Shown here: positions 42,174 through 51,127 of the stretch, piece by piece
Layout of the letters: every line of letters begins with the position of its first letter
Position numbering within the stretch: the first letter of the stretch is position 1
Source: Mycobacterium sp.
Lineage (GTDB): Bacteria > Actinomycetota > Actinomycetes > Mycobacteriales > Mycobacteriaceae
Direction of reading: 5' to 3'
Length of the DNA stretch: 64,000 bases
Assembly: GCA_025965895.1 (NCBI GenBank)
Contig: JAOPWC010000179.1
Span: 1 to 64,000, forward strand
Program-made: the position numbers and the translations under genes
The notes under the pieces: generated by a model
Told to the model about the DNA's origin: nothing
Databases searched by the model: none
Seen by the model: only the letters and a program-made list of their open reading frames with translations

Positions 42174-44105
42174 CTAGAGCTGCACCGGATACCGCGGTTC
42201 GCTGATCTTCGGCACGATGCTGCGCTCGACGAAGATGGCATGCCACAGCATGAAGATCAGCACCGTCCATAGTCGCCGACTGTGATCACTTGTGCCGGCG
42301 AGGTGTTCGTCAAGCATCCGCCGGACCGCGGCGATGTCGATCAGCTCGTCGGCCTGCGAAGAACCGATCATCTGATGCGCCCAGTCCAGCAGCTCGCCGG
42401 CGCGCAGCCAGTGCCGGATCGGCACCGGGAAGCCCAGTTTCGGTCGGTTGAGCACGTGCGGTGGCACGATGGGCTCCAGTGCGCGGCGTAGCGCGTATTT
42501 TGTGGTCCGCCGGGTGATCTTCGCCTCCAGCGGCAGCTGCGACGCCACTGCGAACACTTCGGAGTCCAAGAACGGCACCCTCAGCTCCAGCGAGTTGGCC
42601 ATCGTCATCTTGTCGGCTTTGACCAGAATGTCGCCGCGCAGCCAGGTGAACAGGTCGATGTGCTGCATGCGGGCCACCGGGTCCCAGCCTTCGGACTGCA
42701 CGTAGATCCCGGCGGTGACGTCGGTGTGCGTCCACTCCGGCCGGAAACCCCGCAGGACGGCCCGCAGCCCAGGGTCGGAAAAGCTGCGCGCGTTGCCGTA
42801 GTAGCGTTCCTCGAGCGTCTGCGAGCCGCGGTGCAACAGGCTCTTGCCCCGCATCCCTTCGGGCAACGGCGCCGACACCCGCTGCATGGATCGCCGCAGC
42901 CGTGGTGGCAGATACTCGAAAGGCTTGAGCGACAACGGTTCCCGGTAGATCGTGTAGCCGCCGAACAGCTCGTCGGCGCCCTCGCCGGACAGCACCACCT
43001 TGACGTGCTTGCGGGCCTCGCGGGCGATGAAGAACAATGGCACCAGGGCGGGGTCGGCCACGGGTTCGTCGAGATACCAGACGATTTCGGGCAGCGCTTC
43101 GACGAATTCCGCCGGGCTGACTACCTTGGCCACGTGCCGGGCGCCGATCGCCTCGGCCGAGGCAACGGCGACGTCGACCTCGGAGAACCCCTCACGTTCG
43201 AATCCGGTGGTGAACGTGATCAGCCGTGGGTTGTGCCGAATGGCCAGCGCGGCGATCGCGGTGGAGTCGATGCCGCCGGACAAGAACGCGCCGACGGTAA
43301 CGTCGGCCCGCATGTGCTTGGCCACCGAGTCCTCGAGAACGCCGGTTATCTCGTCGTAGCGGGCCTGCTCGGTGCCGGGGGAGAACGGCTTGGCCGAAAA
43401 GCGGGGGACGAAGTAGCGGCTGACATGCGGGGGTGAGCCGGGACGTAGCCGCGCGTAGCTGCCCGATTCCAGGCGGCGAATCCCGCACTGCAGTGTCTCC
43501 GGCTCGGGCACGTACTGCAGCACCGTGTAGTGCTGCACCGCCCTGCGATCGATCACCGTCTCAATGCCGATGAGATCGGCCAAATCCAGCAGGCACTTCT
43601 TCTCGCTCGCCACCGCGGTGCCCCTGGCCCCGGTGGCGATGAACAGCGGCTTGATGCCGAACTGGTCACGGGCGCAGAATAATTCGTGCCGCTCGGTGTC
43701 CCACAGTGCGAACGCGAACATGCCCCGCAGCCGCGACAACGCGGTGACACCCCAGTGGTGATACGCCGCGATGATCGCCTCGCCGTCGCCGTCGGTGGCG
43801 AACACGGCGCCGTGCTCGGCGGCCAACTCGGCCCGCAGCTCGAGGTAGTTGTAGATCTCGCCGTTGAAGACCAGCACGTAGCGCCCCGGCGCCTCCGCCG
43901 GGCCCCATCGCAGGGGCTGGTGCGAATGTTCGATGTCGATGATCGACAACCTGTTGAAGCCGAGCACGATCTCGTCGTCGGACCACGTCCCGGGCTCGTC
44001 CGGGCCGCGGTGGCGCATCAGGTGCGACGCGCCCGCCACAGCCTCGACGGTCTCGGGCGTCACAGGGGCGGACGGATCACATACCAGGGCCAGGAGTCCG
44101 CACAT
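42174..44105 (-). CDS. asnB: Asparagine synthetase, glutamine-hydrolysing
   Basis: 643 residues. The N-terminal class II amidotransferase domain begins MCGLLALV (Cys2 nucleophile after Met removal), with RHRGPDEPGTW, FNRLSIID, VFNGEIYNYLELR and DGEAIIAAYHHWG. The C-terminal ATP-pyrophosphatase domain (about 235-640) has the PP-loop GAFLSGGIDSTAIAA, 'FSEVDVAVASAEAIGARH', 'VLSGEGADELFGGYT' and 'KADKMTMANSLELRVPFLD'. It makes asparagine, and in mycobacteria AsnB-type enzymes can also amidate meso-DAP in peptidoglycan. The sequence does not settle which. Its start is 87 bases from divergent ctaC. Confidence 0.94.
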   Translation of the reverse strand: MCGLLALVCDPSAPVTPETVEAVAGASHLMRHRGPDEPGTWSDDEIVLGFNRLSIIDIEHSHQPLRWGPAEAPGRYVLVFNGEIYNYLELRAELAAEHGAVFATDGDGEAIIAAYHHWGVTALSRLRGMFAFALWDTERHELFCARDQFGIKPLFIATGARGTAVASEKKCLLDLADLIGIETVIDRRAVQHYTVLQYVPEPETLQCGIRRLESGSYARLRPGSPPHVSRYFVPRFSAKPFSPGTEQARYDEITGVLEDSVAKHMRADVTVGAFLSGGIDSTAIAALAIRHNPRLITFTTGFEREGFSEVDVAVASAEAIGARHVAKVVSPAEFVEALPEIVWYLDEPVADPALVPLFFIAREARKHVKVVLSGEGADELFGGYTIYREPLSLKPFEYLPPRLRRSMQRVSAPLPEGMRGKSLLHRGSQTLEERYYGNARSFSDPGLRAVLRGFRPEWTHTDVTAGIYVQSEGWDPVARMQHIDLFTWLRGDILVKADKMTMANSLELRVPFLDSEVFAVASQLPLEAKITRRTTKYALRRALEPIVPPHVLNRPKLGFPVPIRHWLRAGELLDWAHQMIGSSQADELIDIAAVRRMLDEHLAGTSDHSRRLWTVLIFMLWHAIFVERSIVPKISEPRYPVQL

Positions 44106-44192
44106 CGGGCCAAGTATGCCGCACCCAGTGCATGGTCTACGCTGCGTAGTATTCGATCCGTCGGCCAGCGCGTGACTGGAGGAGGCGCCAAC

Positions 44193-45224
44193 GTGAGACC
44201 CCGCGGGTTTCGCCGGTTCCGTCTGCTGGCCGTGGCCGCGACCCTCGTTGTCGTGGCAATCACCCTGAGCGGTTGCAGCTGGTCAGAGGTGATCGGGCTG
44301 GGCTGGCCGGAAGGTATCACCCCGGAGGCCCACATCAACCGGCAGCTCTGGATCGGTTCGCTGATCGCCGCGCTGGTCGTCGGCGTGATCGTGTGGGGGC
44401 TGACGTTCTGGACGTCGGCGTTTCACCGCCACAAGCCCACCGACACGGACCTGCCGCGTCAGTTCGGCTACAACATGCCCCTCGAAATCGTGCTCACGGT
44501 CACGCCCTTCCTGATCATCGCGGTGCTGTTCTACTTCACCGTCGTCGTCCAGGAACGCATGCTTCACAAGGACCCGAACCCCGAGGTCGTCGTCGACGTC
44601 ACGGCGTTTCAGTGGAACTGGAAGTTCGGGTACCAGCGCATCGACTTCAAGGACGGCACCTTCACCTACGAGGGTGCGGACCCGGCCCGAAAGGCCGCGA
44701 TGGTGTCCAAGCCCGAGGGCAGGGATTCACACGGCGAAGAACTGGTCGGACCGGTCCGCGGGCTGAACCCTGAGGACCGCACCTACCTGAACTTCGACAA
44801 GGTCGAGACGCTGGGCACCAGCAACGAGATCCCGATCCTGGTGCTCCCGACGGGCAAGCGGATCGAGTTCCAGCTCGCCGCGGCCGACGTCGTGCACTCT
44901 TTCTGGGTCCCCGAGTTCCTGTTTAAGCGCGACGTGCTGCCCAACCCGAAGGCCAACCACACCGACAACATCTTCCAGATCGCCACCATCGAGAAGACCG
45001 GCGCGTTCGTCGGTCGCTGCGCGGAGTTGTGCGGCACCTACCATTCGATGATGAACTTCGAGGTCCGGGTCGTCGAGCCCAATGACTTCAAGGCCTATAT
45101 GCAGCAACGGATGGCAGGCAAGACGAACGGCGAGGCGTTGCAGGCCATCAACCAGCCGCCGACGGCCGTCACCACCCACCCGTTCGACTCCCGTCGCGGC
45201 GAGCAGGCCCAGGCAAGCAGGTAA
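44193..45224 (+). CDS. ctaC: Cytochrome c oxidase subunit II (aa3 type), lipoprotein
   Basis: 343 residues from GTG 44193, with GGAGGAGG at 44179-44186. The N-terminal signal ends in a lipobox (ITLSGC, C28). Two transmembrane helices follow (LWIGSLIAALVVGVIVWGLT and MPLEIVLTVTPFLIIAVLFY). The periplasmic cupredoxin domain holds the CuA site: the His in VVHSFWVPEF and C-x3-C-x3-H-x2-M in RCAELCGTYHSMM near residue 275. It takes electrons from cytochrome cc (QcrC) in the bcc-aa3 supercomplex. A ~40-residue insertion (GADPARKAAM..DRTYLNF) is an actinobacterial feature. Confidence 0.96.
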   Translation: MRPRGFRRFRLLAVAATLVVVAITLSGCSWSEVIGLGWPEGITPEAHINRQLWIGSLIAALVVGVIVWGLTFWTSAFHRHKPTDTDLPRQFGYNMPLEIVLTVTPFLIIAVLFYFTVVVQERMLHKDPNPEVVVDVTAFQWNWKFGYQRIDFKDGTFTYEGADPARKAAMVSKPEGRDSHGEELVGPVRGLNPEDRTYLNFDKVETLGTSNEIPILVLPTGKRIEFQLAAADVVHSFWVPEFLFKRDVLPNPKANHTDNIFQIATIEKTGAFVGRCAELCGTYHSMMNFEVRVVEPNDFKAYMQQRMAGKTNGEALQAINQPPTAVTTHPFDSRRGEQAQASR

Positions 45225-45234
45225 GGGACACGCC

Positions 45235-45654
45235 ATGCACATCGAAGCCCGGCTGTTCGAGATCCTGACCGCGTTCTTCGCGCTGGCAACCATCGTGTAC
45301 GCGGTGCTGACCGCCTATTTCTCCCCCGGTGGCGTGGAATGGGCCGGAGTCACCGCGATGGTCATGACCACCGGGCTGACGATGATCATCGGTACCTTCT
45401 TCCGGTTCGTCGCACGCCGGCTCGACACCCGGCCCGAGGACTACGAGGATGCCGAGATCGCAGACGGGGCCGGCGAACTGGGCTTCTATGCCCCGCACAG
45501 CTGGTGGCCGATCCTGGTCGCGCTTGCCGCATCGGTCGCCGCAGTCGGGATCGCGCTGTGGCTGCCCTGGCTCATCGCCGCCGGCGTGGTCTTCGTGCTG
45601 AGCAGCGCCGCCGGCCTGGTGTTCGAGTACTACGTCGGCTCCGAAAAGCACTAG
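45235..45654 (+). CDS. ctaF: Cytochrome c oxidase subunit IV, actinobacterial
   Basis: 139 residues from ATG 45235, ten bases after the ctaC stop. Four hydrophobic helices (IEARLFEILTAFFALATIVY, AGVTAMVMTTGLTMIIGTFF, ILVALAASVAAVGIALWLPW, IAAGVVFVLSSAAGLVFEYY) surround a loop ARRLDTRPEDYEDAEIADGA. This acidic loop is the usual signature of the actinobacterial subunit. It is a structural subunit of the aa3 oxidase. ctaD (subunit I) is not in the window. Confidence 0.93.
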   Translation: MHIEARLFEILTAFFALATIVYAVLTAYFSPGGVEWAGVTAMVMTTGLTMIIGTFFRFVARRLDTRPEDYEDAEIADGAGELGFYAPHSWWPILVALAASVAAVGIALWLPWLIAAGVVFVLSSAAGLVFEYYVGSEKH

Positions 45655-45714
45655 CCGGCAACCGGCGAAGGTAACAATCGGGCAGTCAGTTCACGGGCCG
45701 ACGCTGCCGTCAGA

Positions 45715-45742
45715 TTGCTCCGTTGGTTGAGTTGGGTAATGT
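45715..45742 (+). promoter_or_regulatory. Possible sigma-A type promoter before mmpS3
   Basis: TTGCTC (45715-45720) and TAATGT (45737-45742) have a 16-base spacer. They lie in the 185-base gap between ctaF and mmpS3, about 98 bases before the mmpS3 ATG. The rest of this gap shows no clear hairpin or operator. Suggested from sequence resemblance only. Confidence 0.3.
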
Positions 45743-45839
45743 TGCCGAGGCACCTTCTGTCGTCTGCGCGACGGGGAGCCTTCGGCCGATGGGCCGTCCA
45801 CGGGCATCTGCCGAAAAGTAGTCAAGAAGGATAGGCGAC

Positions 45840-46697
45840 ATGAGCGGGCCGAATCCCCCAGAAGGGGGCTCTTTCGGGGAGGACCAGGGCGATCCGCCGA
45901 CGCGGGATCAGCCCACTCAGGAAGTGACCGGCGAGACCGAGTCCTACTCGCAGGCATACTCGGCGCCGGAGTCCGAGCAGTTCACCAGCGGCCCCTACGT
46001 GCCGGCCGACCCGGCGCTCTACGACTACGACAGCTACGAGCAGCCTCCCGAACTCGTCGAGCCGCACCCACCTCCTCGCTGGCCGTGGGTGGTCGGCATA
46101 ACGGCCATCTTGGCCGCGATCGCGCTGGTCGTGTCCGTGTCGCTGCTCGTGACCCGCACCGACACGTCGAACGTGGCCAGGCCTGTCACCACGACCCCGT
46201 CCAAGCCGCCGGTACAGGACCAGATCATCACCACCACCCCGCCACCACCTCCGCCCCCGACGACAGAAGCGCCGCCTCCGCCTCCTCCTACCCAGACCGT
46301 GACGGTCACCACCGAGCCGCCGCCACCGCCGCCGACCAGCGAGGCACCGCCTCCGCCTCCGCCCGCGCCGGCATCGACGAGCACGGCAGCCCCGCCGGTC
46401 ACAACCGCCACCACGACGCCAGCCGGGCCCCGGCAGGTCACGTACTCGGTGACCGGAACCAAAGCGCCGGGCGACATCATCACGATCACGTACGTCGACG
46501 CCTCCGGGCGCAGGCGCACCCAGCGGAACGTCTACATTCCGTGGTCGCTGACGGTCACGCCGATCTCGCAGTCCGAGGTCGGCTCGGTGGAGGCGTCGAG
46601 CCTCTTTCTGGTGAGCAGACTGAACTGCTCGATCACCACCAGCGACGGATCGGTGTTGTCGTCCAACACCAGCAACTCGGCGCAGACCAGCTGCTGA
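45840..46697 (+). CDS. mmpS3: MmpS-family membrane protein, MmpS3
   Basis: 285 residues from ATG 45840, with AGAAGGA upstream. A cytoplasmic acidic N-terminus (about 1-80) leads to one transmembrane helix (WPWVVGITAILAAIALVVSV). An extracytoplasmic linker then has runs of five to seven prolines mixed with Thr (TTTPPPPPPPTTEAPPPPPP). The C-terminal MmpS beta-sandwich follows: VTYSVTGTKAPGDIITITYV then QRNVYIPWSLTVTP, with two cysteines (NCSITTS, QTSC). MmpS proteins usually assist MmpL transporters, but MmpS3 has no MmpL partner beside it and lies among respiratory genes. Its TGA overlaps the next ATG by one base (TGATG). Confidence 0.92.
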   Translation: MSGPNPPEGGSFGEDQGDPPTRDQPTQEVTGETESYSQAYSAPESEQFTSGPYVPADPALYDYDSYEQPPELVEPHPPPRWPWVVGITAILAAIALVVSVSLLVTRTDTSNVARPVTTTPSKPPVQDQIITTTPPPPPPPTTEAPPPPPPTQTVTVTTEPPPPPPTSEAPPPPPPAPASTSTAAPPVTTATTTPAGPRQVTYSVTGTKAPGDIITITYVDASGRRRTQRNVYIPWSLTVTPISQSEVGSVEASSLFLVSRLNCSITTSDGSVLSSNTSNSAQTSC

Positions 46698-47386
46698 TGA
46701 CGACATTGCGAGAGTTGGGGGGCTTACGGTCGCCTGACACCGTTGATCGCGTTCTGGTGATCGCCTGTGCGGTGATCTGGCTGGCGTTCATCGGGGTGGG
46801 CGTCGCGGCGGTCGTCGCGCTCGTCGATCTCGGCTCGGGCAGGCGTCCTGAAACCGCTTCAGGGTCGCAGACACCGTGGCTGCTGTATGCCGTGATCGCG
46901 ATCTCCGCGCTGATCATCCTCGGCGCGATTCCGCTGCTGCTGCGCGCCCGCCGCAGCGCATTGGACGAGCCGCCGCGAACTCCCGCGAGGCCGTCGCCGA
47001 GGGCCGTGAACTACGGTCCATCCGGAGGTTCCTCCGGACTGGCCCGGTCTGCGCAGGAAGCTTCCACCGAGAAGCTACGCGTGTTCGGCCCGGCCGCCGA
47101 GCCCGCCGACCGCGCGCCCGGCAACCGGCCGCGCCGCTCTCCACGGCTTGGTGGGCTCTCGCCGGAGGTGGTCGACCGGATGTGGCTGCGGGTCACCGTC
47201 GCGATTGCCGGCGCGATGGGCGTCGCCATGCTGGCCGTCGCGACGGCGAGCTACCTGATGGCCGTCGACAAGAACAACTCAGCCTGGACCGCGCTGGGCA
47301 TCGCCGCTATCCTCACGGTCGCCATGCCGGCGATCCCGTGGCTTGCACTGCGGCAGCTGCGCAATCAGATCGCGGCCGCCCGCTAG
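46697..47386 (+). CDS. Membrane protein with four TM helices (Rv2197c-like)
   Basis: 229 residues from ATG 46697, coupled to mmpS3 by TGATG. Two helices at the N-terminus (VLVIACAVIWLAFIGVGVAA and LLYAVIAISALIILGAIPLL) are followed by a long basic, Pro/Ser/Arg-rich cytoplasmic stretch (RARRSALDEPPRTPARPSPR, RAPGNRPRRSPR). Two more helices close the chain (VTVAIAGAMGVAMLAVATAS, TALGIAAILTVAMPAIPWLA). The domain is DUF2561-like. The function is unknown. Co-transcription with mmpS3 suggests a shared envelope role. Convergent with qcrB, 22 bases apart. Confidence 0.85.
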   Translation: MTTLRELGGLRSPDTVDRVLVIACAVIWLAFIGVGVAAVVALVDLGSGRRPETASGSQTPWLLYAVIAISALIILGAIPLLLRARRSALDEPPRTPARPSPRAVNYGPSGGSSGLARSAQEASTEKLRVFGPAAEPADRAPGNRPRRSPRLGGLSPEVVDRMWLRVTVAIAGAMGVAMLAVATASYLMAVDKNNSAWTALGIAAILTVAMPAIPWLALRQLRNQIAAAR

Positions 47387-47408
47387 CGTCGCGATCTGGG
47401 TACCGGGG

Positions 47409-49058
47409 TCAGTGGTGCCCGTCGGGGGACGAGCCGTTGCCTGAGCCGTTCGTGTCCTCCTGGTGCTCGCGGAGCGCCGTGATCGCCCGCTGCTCCTGGG
47501 CGTGGGCGGTCTCGGTGAGCTCCTGCTGTTCGGACGCCGGGTCGGCCCGCAGTAGGCTGCCGGTGCCGGGCGCGCCGCCATAGCCGAGCTTGTTGATCCG
47601 CTTCGGAACCGGCGCGCCCTGGTACTCCAGCTCGATCGGGTGACCGTGCTCGTCGACCGGGCCGAGCGGCTGGTGCAGCTCGATGTAGGCACCGTGCGGC
47701 AACCGCTTGATGATGCCCGTCTCGATGCCGTGCTCGAGCACCTCACGGTCGCTGCGCTGCAATCCGATCGCCCAGCGGTAGGCGATGAAGTACACGATCG
47801 GCGGCAGCACCACCATGCCGATGCGGCCGATCCACGTGGTCGCGTTCAGCGAGATGTGGAACTTCAACGCGATGACGTCGTTCATCGCGCTGAAGGTCAG
47901 CACCATGTAGAAAGCGATCGCCATTGCCCCGATCGCGGTGCGGACCGGGTTGTCACGCGGACGCTGCAGCAGATTGTGATAGGCGGTGTCGCCGCTGAAG
48001 TTCTTTTCCAGATATGGGTAGGAGATCAGCAGGACGAACACCACGCCCATGATCATCGCGACCCAGAAGGCCGCCGGAATGGTGTAGTGGCTGATGTAGA
48101 TCTCCCAGGCCGGCCAGACCCGGGCCAGGCCTTCGGTCCACATCATGTAGAAGTCGGGCTGGCTGCCCGCCGACACCTGCGACGGTTTGTACGGGCCCAA
48201 CTGCCAGATCGGGTTGATCTGCAGCAGGCCGCCCATGATGCCCAAGATGCCGACGGTCATCGCAAAGAACGCGCCGGACTTCACGGCGAAGATCGGCAGG
48301 ATGCGCACCCCGACCACGTTGTTCTCGGTGCGGCCCGGTCCGGGGAACTGGGTGTGTTTCTGATACCAGACCAGTGCGAGGTGCACGCCGATCAGGGCGA
48401 GGATGATCGCCGGGAAGATCAGCACGTGGATGACGTAGAGGCGCGGGATCAGAATGTCGCCGGGGAAGTCGCCGCCGAACAATGCCCAGTGCATCCATGT
48501 GCCGATGATGGGAATGCTCAACGTGATCGACGACAGCGCGGCCCGAAGCCCGATGCCGGACAGCAGGTCGTCGGGCAGCGAGTAACCGAAGTAGCCCTCG
48601 AACATCGCCAGGATCAGCAGCAACGAGCCGATCAACCAGTTGGCCTCGCGGGGCTTGCGGAACGCGCCGGTGAAGAAGATGCGGGCCAGATGCACCATGA
48701 TCGCCGCGGCGAACATCAGCGCGGCCCAGTGATGGATCTGCCGCACGAAGAGTCCGCCGCGGATCTCGAAGCTGATGTCCAGCGCAGTCTCGTACGCCCG
48801 CGACATCTGGATGCCGCGCAGCGGCTGGTACACCCCGTTGTAAGTGACCTCGGTCATCGACGGGTCGAAGAACAGGGTCAGGTACACACCGGTGAGCAGC
48901 AGCACGATGAACGAATACAGCGCGATCTCACCGAGCAGGAACGACCAATGGCTGGGAAAGACCTTGTTGATCTGGCGCTTCATTCCCGACGCGAGGTGAT
49001 AGCGCTCATCCATCGCCTCAGCTTGGTGAGCCGCGAGTTCGCTCAGTTTGGGACTCAT
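47409..49058 (-). CDS. qcrB: Cytochrome b subunit of the bcc complex
   Basis: 549 residues from ATG 49056-49058. A polytopic membrane protein with the b-heme His pairs in VRQIHHWAALMF and VHLARIFFTGAF (helix B) and in HWALFG / YVIHVLIFPAIILALIGVHL (helix D). The quinol-site region has EIYISHYTIPAAFW; the Thr here corresponds to the position where telacebec (Q203) resistance arises in M. tuberculosis (from knowledge of that protein, not tested). A long charged C-terminal tail (about 120 residues, GSLLRADPASEQQELTETAH) is typical for actinobacteria. Last of qcrC-qcrA-qcrB; the start overlaps the qcrA stop (ATGA). Confidence 0.97.
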   Translation of the reverse strand: MSPKLSELAAHQAEAMDERYHLASGMKRQINKVFPSHWSFLLGEIALYSFIVLLLTGVYLTLFFDPSMTEVTYNGVYQPLRGIQMSRAYETALDISFEIRGGLFVRQIHHWAALMFAAAIMVHLARIFFTGAFRKPREANWLIGSLLLILAMFEGYFGYSLPDDLLSGIGLRAALSSITLSIPIIGTWMHWALFGGDFPGDILIPRLYVIHVLIFPAIILALIGVHLALVWYQKHTQFPGPGRTENNVVGVRILPIFAVKSGAFFAMTVGILGIMGGLLQINPIWQLGPYKPSQVSAGSQPDFYMMWTEGLARVWPAWEIYISHYTIPAAFWVAMIMGVVFVLLISYPYLEKNFSGDTAYHNLLQRPRDNPVRTAIGAMAIAFYMVLTFSAMNDVIALKFHISLNATTWIGRIGMVVLPPIVYFIAYRWAIGLQRSDREVLEHGIETGIIKRLPHGAYIELHQPLGPVDEHGHPIELEYQGAPVPKRINKLGYGGAPGTGSLLRADPASEQQELTETAHAQEQRAITALREHQEDTNGSGNGSSPDGHH

Positions 49059-50239
49059 GTCGTCTTCCGTTCCCAGAATGCCGGCCCGACGGGCTCGATG
49101 AAGTCGCCGTTGGCGACCAGATACCCGTCCCTATCGATGGTTATTGGCAACTGCGCCAATGCCCGTGCCGCCGGTCCGAAGATCGGCTTCGCGAAATGCA
49201 GCAAGTCGAACTGCGACTGGTGACACGGGCACAAGATGCGGTAGGTCTGCTGCTCGTAGAGCGACGCGGGACAGCCCAGGTGCGAGCAGACCTTGGTGAA
49301 CGAAAACAACTCGCCGAAGTTGAAGCTCTCCTGCCCCTGTCGCTTGACGACCTTCGGCAGGTCGTTGGGCTTGACGCGGATCAGCAAGACGGGGTTGCGC
49401 ACGCCCATGTAGATTTCCGAAATCTTCTCGTGCGACTCAATCGTGTCGCCGTTGCCGTCCGACTCGCGCCACGGGAAGACGGTCTCCATGCCGCCGGCGT
49501 CGATGTCTTCGGGACGAATCTTCTGAAGTGAGCCCGGCGACGGGACACCGCCCGACAGCGAGCGGCCCAAGTAGATGGTCTCGCCCTTGAAGCGCGGCGT
49601 CCAACCCGACGTCCACAAGACCGCTTTCTTGCCGTCGGCGCTGGGAACGACTGGCTTCCAAGGGTTTTTGATCAGTCCACCGATGAACGCGACGAGCGTG
49701 CCGACACCGAACGCGCCGAGGGCAACGCCCAGCGACAACTTGACCAGCCGACGCCGTGGCAGCGTCGAGGTGTCCAGTGCATCCTCCAGTTCGGCGACGA
49801 TCGTCTTGCGGTCCACTTCTGAGGAGGGGCCGTCGTGGCGGTCCTGGATCGCGATTTCCTCGGGGATGAATCTCTTCTGGAACAGCACGGCGCCGATCCC
49901 GATCGCCAGGATCGACAACCCGAACGTCAGCCCGTACAGCGGGGTGGTCAGTGTGTAGAGGAAGTTCCCGGGGTCGCCCATAGGCTTGTACTCCCAGGGC
50001 CAAATCAAGAAGATCACCAGCAGCGCCAGCCCCGAGAATCCGCCCAGCATCAGCCAGAACGCCACTCCCCGTTCGGCCCGCTTCTCGGCTCTGGTGCCCG
50101 GGATCGGCCAGCGGGGTTCACGGTAGACCAGATCGACGCCGTCGAGGTTGGTGCCGAGCTCGACCAGCTCGTCGCGGGAGAGCCTGTTCAGGTCCTTCTC
50201 GTCAGGCACCTTCGGCGATTCAGGGGATTCAGTTGTCAT
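49055..50239 (-). CDS. qcrA: Rieske iron-sulfur subunit of the bcc complex
   Basis: 394 residues from ATG 50237-50239. It has three transmembrane helices (AFWLMLGGFSGLALLVIFLI, YGLTFGLSILAIGIGAVLFQ, LSLGVALGAFGVGTLVAFIG) rather than the single one of proteobacterial proteins, an actinobacterial trait. The 2Fe-2S ligands are C318 and H320 in CSHLGCPASL and C337 and H340 in LCPCHQSQF, with C323-C339 as the structural disulfide. It overlaps qcrC and qcrB by four bases each. It moves electrons from quinol to the diheme cytochrome QcrC. Confidence 0.97.
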   Translation of the reverse strand: MTTESPESPKVPDEKDLNRLSRDELVELGTNLDGVDLVYREPRWPIPGTRAEKRAERGVAFWLMLGGFSGLALLVIFLIWPWEYKPMGDPGNFLYTLTTPLYGLTFGLSILAIGIGAVLFQKRFIPEEIAIQDRHDGPSSEVDRKTIVAELEDALDTSTLPRRRLVKLSLGVALGAFGVGTLVAFIGGLIKNPWKPVVPSADGKKAVLWTSGWTPRFKGETIYLGRSLSGGVPSPGSLQKIRPEDIDAGGMETVFPWRESDGNGDTIESHEKISEIYMGVRNPVLLIRVKPNDLPKVVKRQGQESFNFGELFSFTKVCSHLGCPASLYEQQTYRILCPCHQSQFDLLHFAKPIFGPAARALAQLPITIDRDGYLVANGDFIEPVGPAFWERKTT

Positions 50240-51063
50240 GCTCGCGATCCGATCCACAGTGCGACACCGATGATGGCGACCATTCCGATGATCCACATCG
50301 CCATGCCCTCCGGCGCGGGGCCGAAGCCGCCGAGTCCGTAACCGCCGGGATTGTGCGTTTCGGTGGCGGTCTTGACGTAGGCCACGATGTCGCGCTTCTC
50401 GTCGGGGCTGAGCTCACGGTCCGAGAATCTGGGCATGTTCTGCGGACCGGTCAGCATCGCGGTGTACATCTGCGCCTCATTGGCCGGGGCGAGCTCGGGG
50501 GCGTACTTGCCCGAGGACAGCGCGCCGCCCTTGCCGGTGAAGTTGTGACACGATGCGCAGTTCAGGCGGAACAGGTCGCCGCCGCGTGCCACGTCGTTGC
50601 CTTGCAGCGAGTGCATCGCGACGCTGCCGTCGGGGTTGCGGGGCACGGTGGGCCCGCCGCCGTTGGCCTGCACGTAGGCGCCGAGCGCGTCGATCTGGCT
50701 GTCGTCGAATACTGGTGCCTTGCGCGCGGCCTGCGCTTCGCCGCGCACCGCGGGCATCCGGCCGGTGGACACCTGGAAATACACCGCCGCCTCGCCGACA
50801 CCGATCAGGCTCGGGCCGCGGTCGGTGACCCCCTGCAGGTTGGCGCCGTGACACGACACGCAGGACGTGTCGAACAGCTGCTTTCCGCTGCGCAGCAGCG
50901 CCGACTGGGACTCGTCGGCGACCGCCAGCTGCGGCTGCGGGGTGAGCGTGGCGGCGAGGCCGCCGGCAATCGCGAGCGCGACCAGCAACAGCAGGCCGGC
51001 CGAAACTCGGCGGCGCAGCCGACGGCGGGAACGGCCGGTGATCACGAGCCCCGGTCTCTTCAA
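50236..51063 (-). CDS. qcrC: Diheme cytochrome c subunit of the bcc complex
   Basis: 275 residues from TTG 51061-51063. No ATG or GTG is available in frame upstream, and GAGAGG precedes the TTG closely. An N-terminal Arg-rich segment and signal-anchor (AGLLLLVALAIAGGLAATLT) lead to two c-type heme sites: C68VSCH72 and C169ASCH173, each with a distal Met region (MPAVRG, MPRFSD). A C-terminal helix (MAMWIIGMVAIIGVALWIGS) anchors it. It hands electrons directly to CuA of CtaC, replacing soluble cytochrome c. First of qcrCAB, 64 bases after ctaE. Confidence 0.97.
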   Translation of the reverse strand: MKRPGLVITGRSRRRLRRRVSAGLLLLVALAIAGGLAATLTPQPQLAVADESQSALLRSGKQLFDTSCVSCHGANLQGVTDRGPSLIGVGEAAVYFQVSTGRMPAVRGEAQAARKAPVFDDSQIDALGAYVQANGGGPTVPRNPDGSVAMHSLQGNDVARGGDLFRLNCASCHNFTGKGGALSSGKYAPELAPANEAQMYTAMLTGPQNMPRFSDRELSPDEKRDIVAYVKTATETHNPGGYGLGGFGPAPEGMAMWIIGMVAIIGVALWIGSRA

Positions 51064-51127
51064 CGCACCTCTCCCATCCCGGTATGCCTTAACCGTCTGC
51101 CGCTTGCATGTGAACCGGACCCGTTGC

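Noticed and set aside
46220..46400. Repeat array in mmpS3
   Set aside because: It is the proline-rich linker, with irregular CCG/CCT codon runs. It is not a CRISPR or a true tandem repeat.
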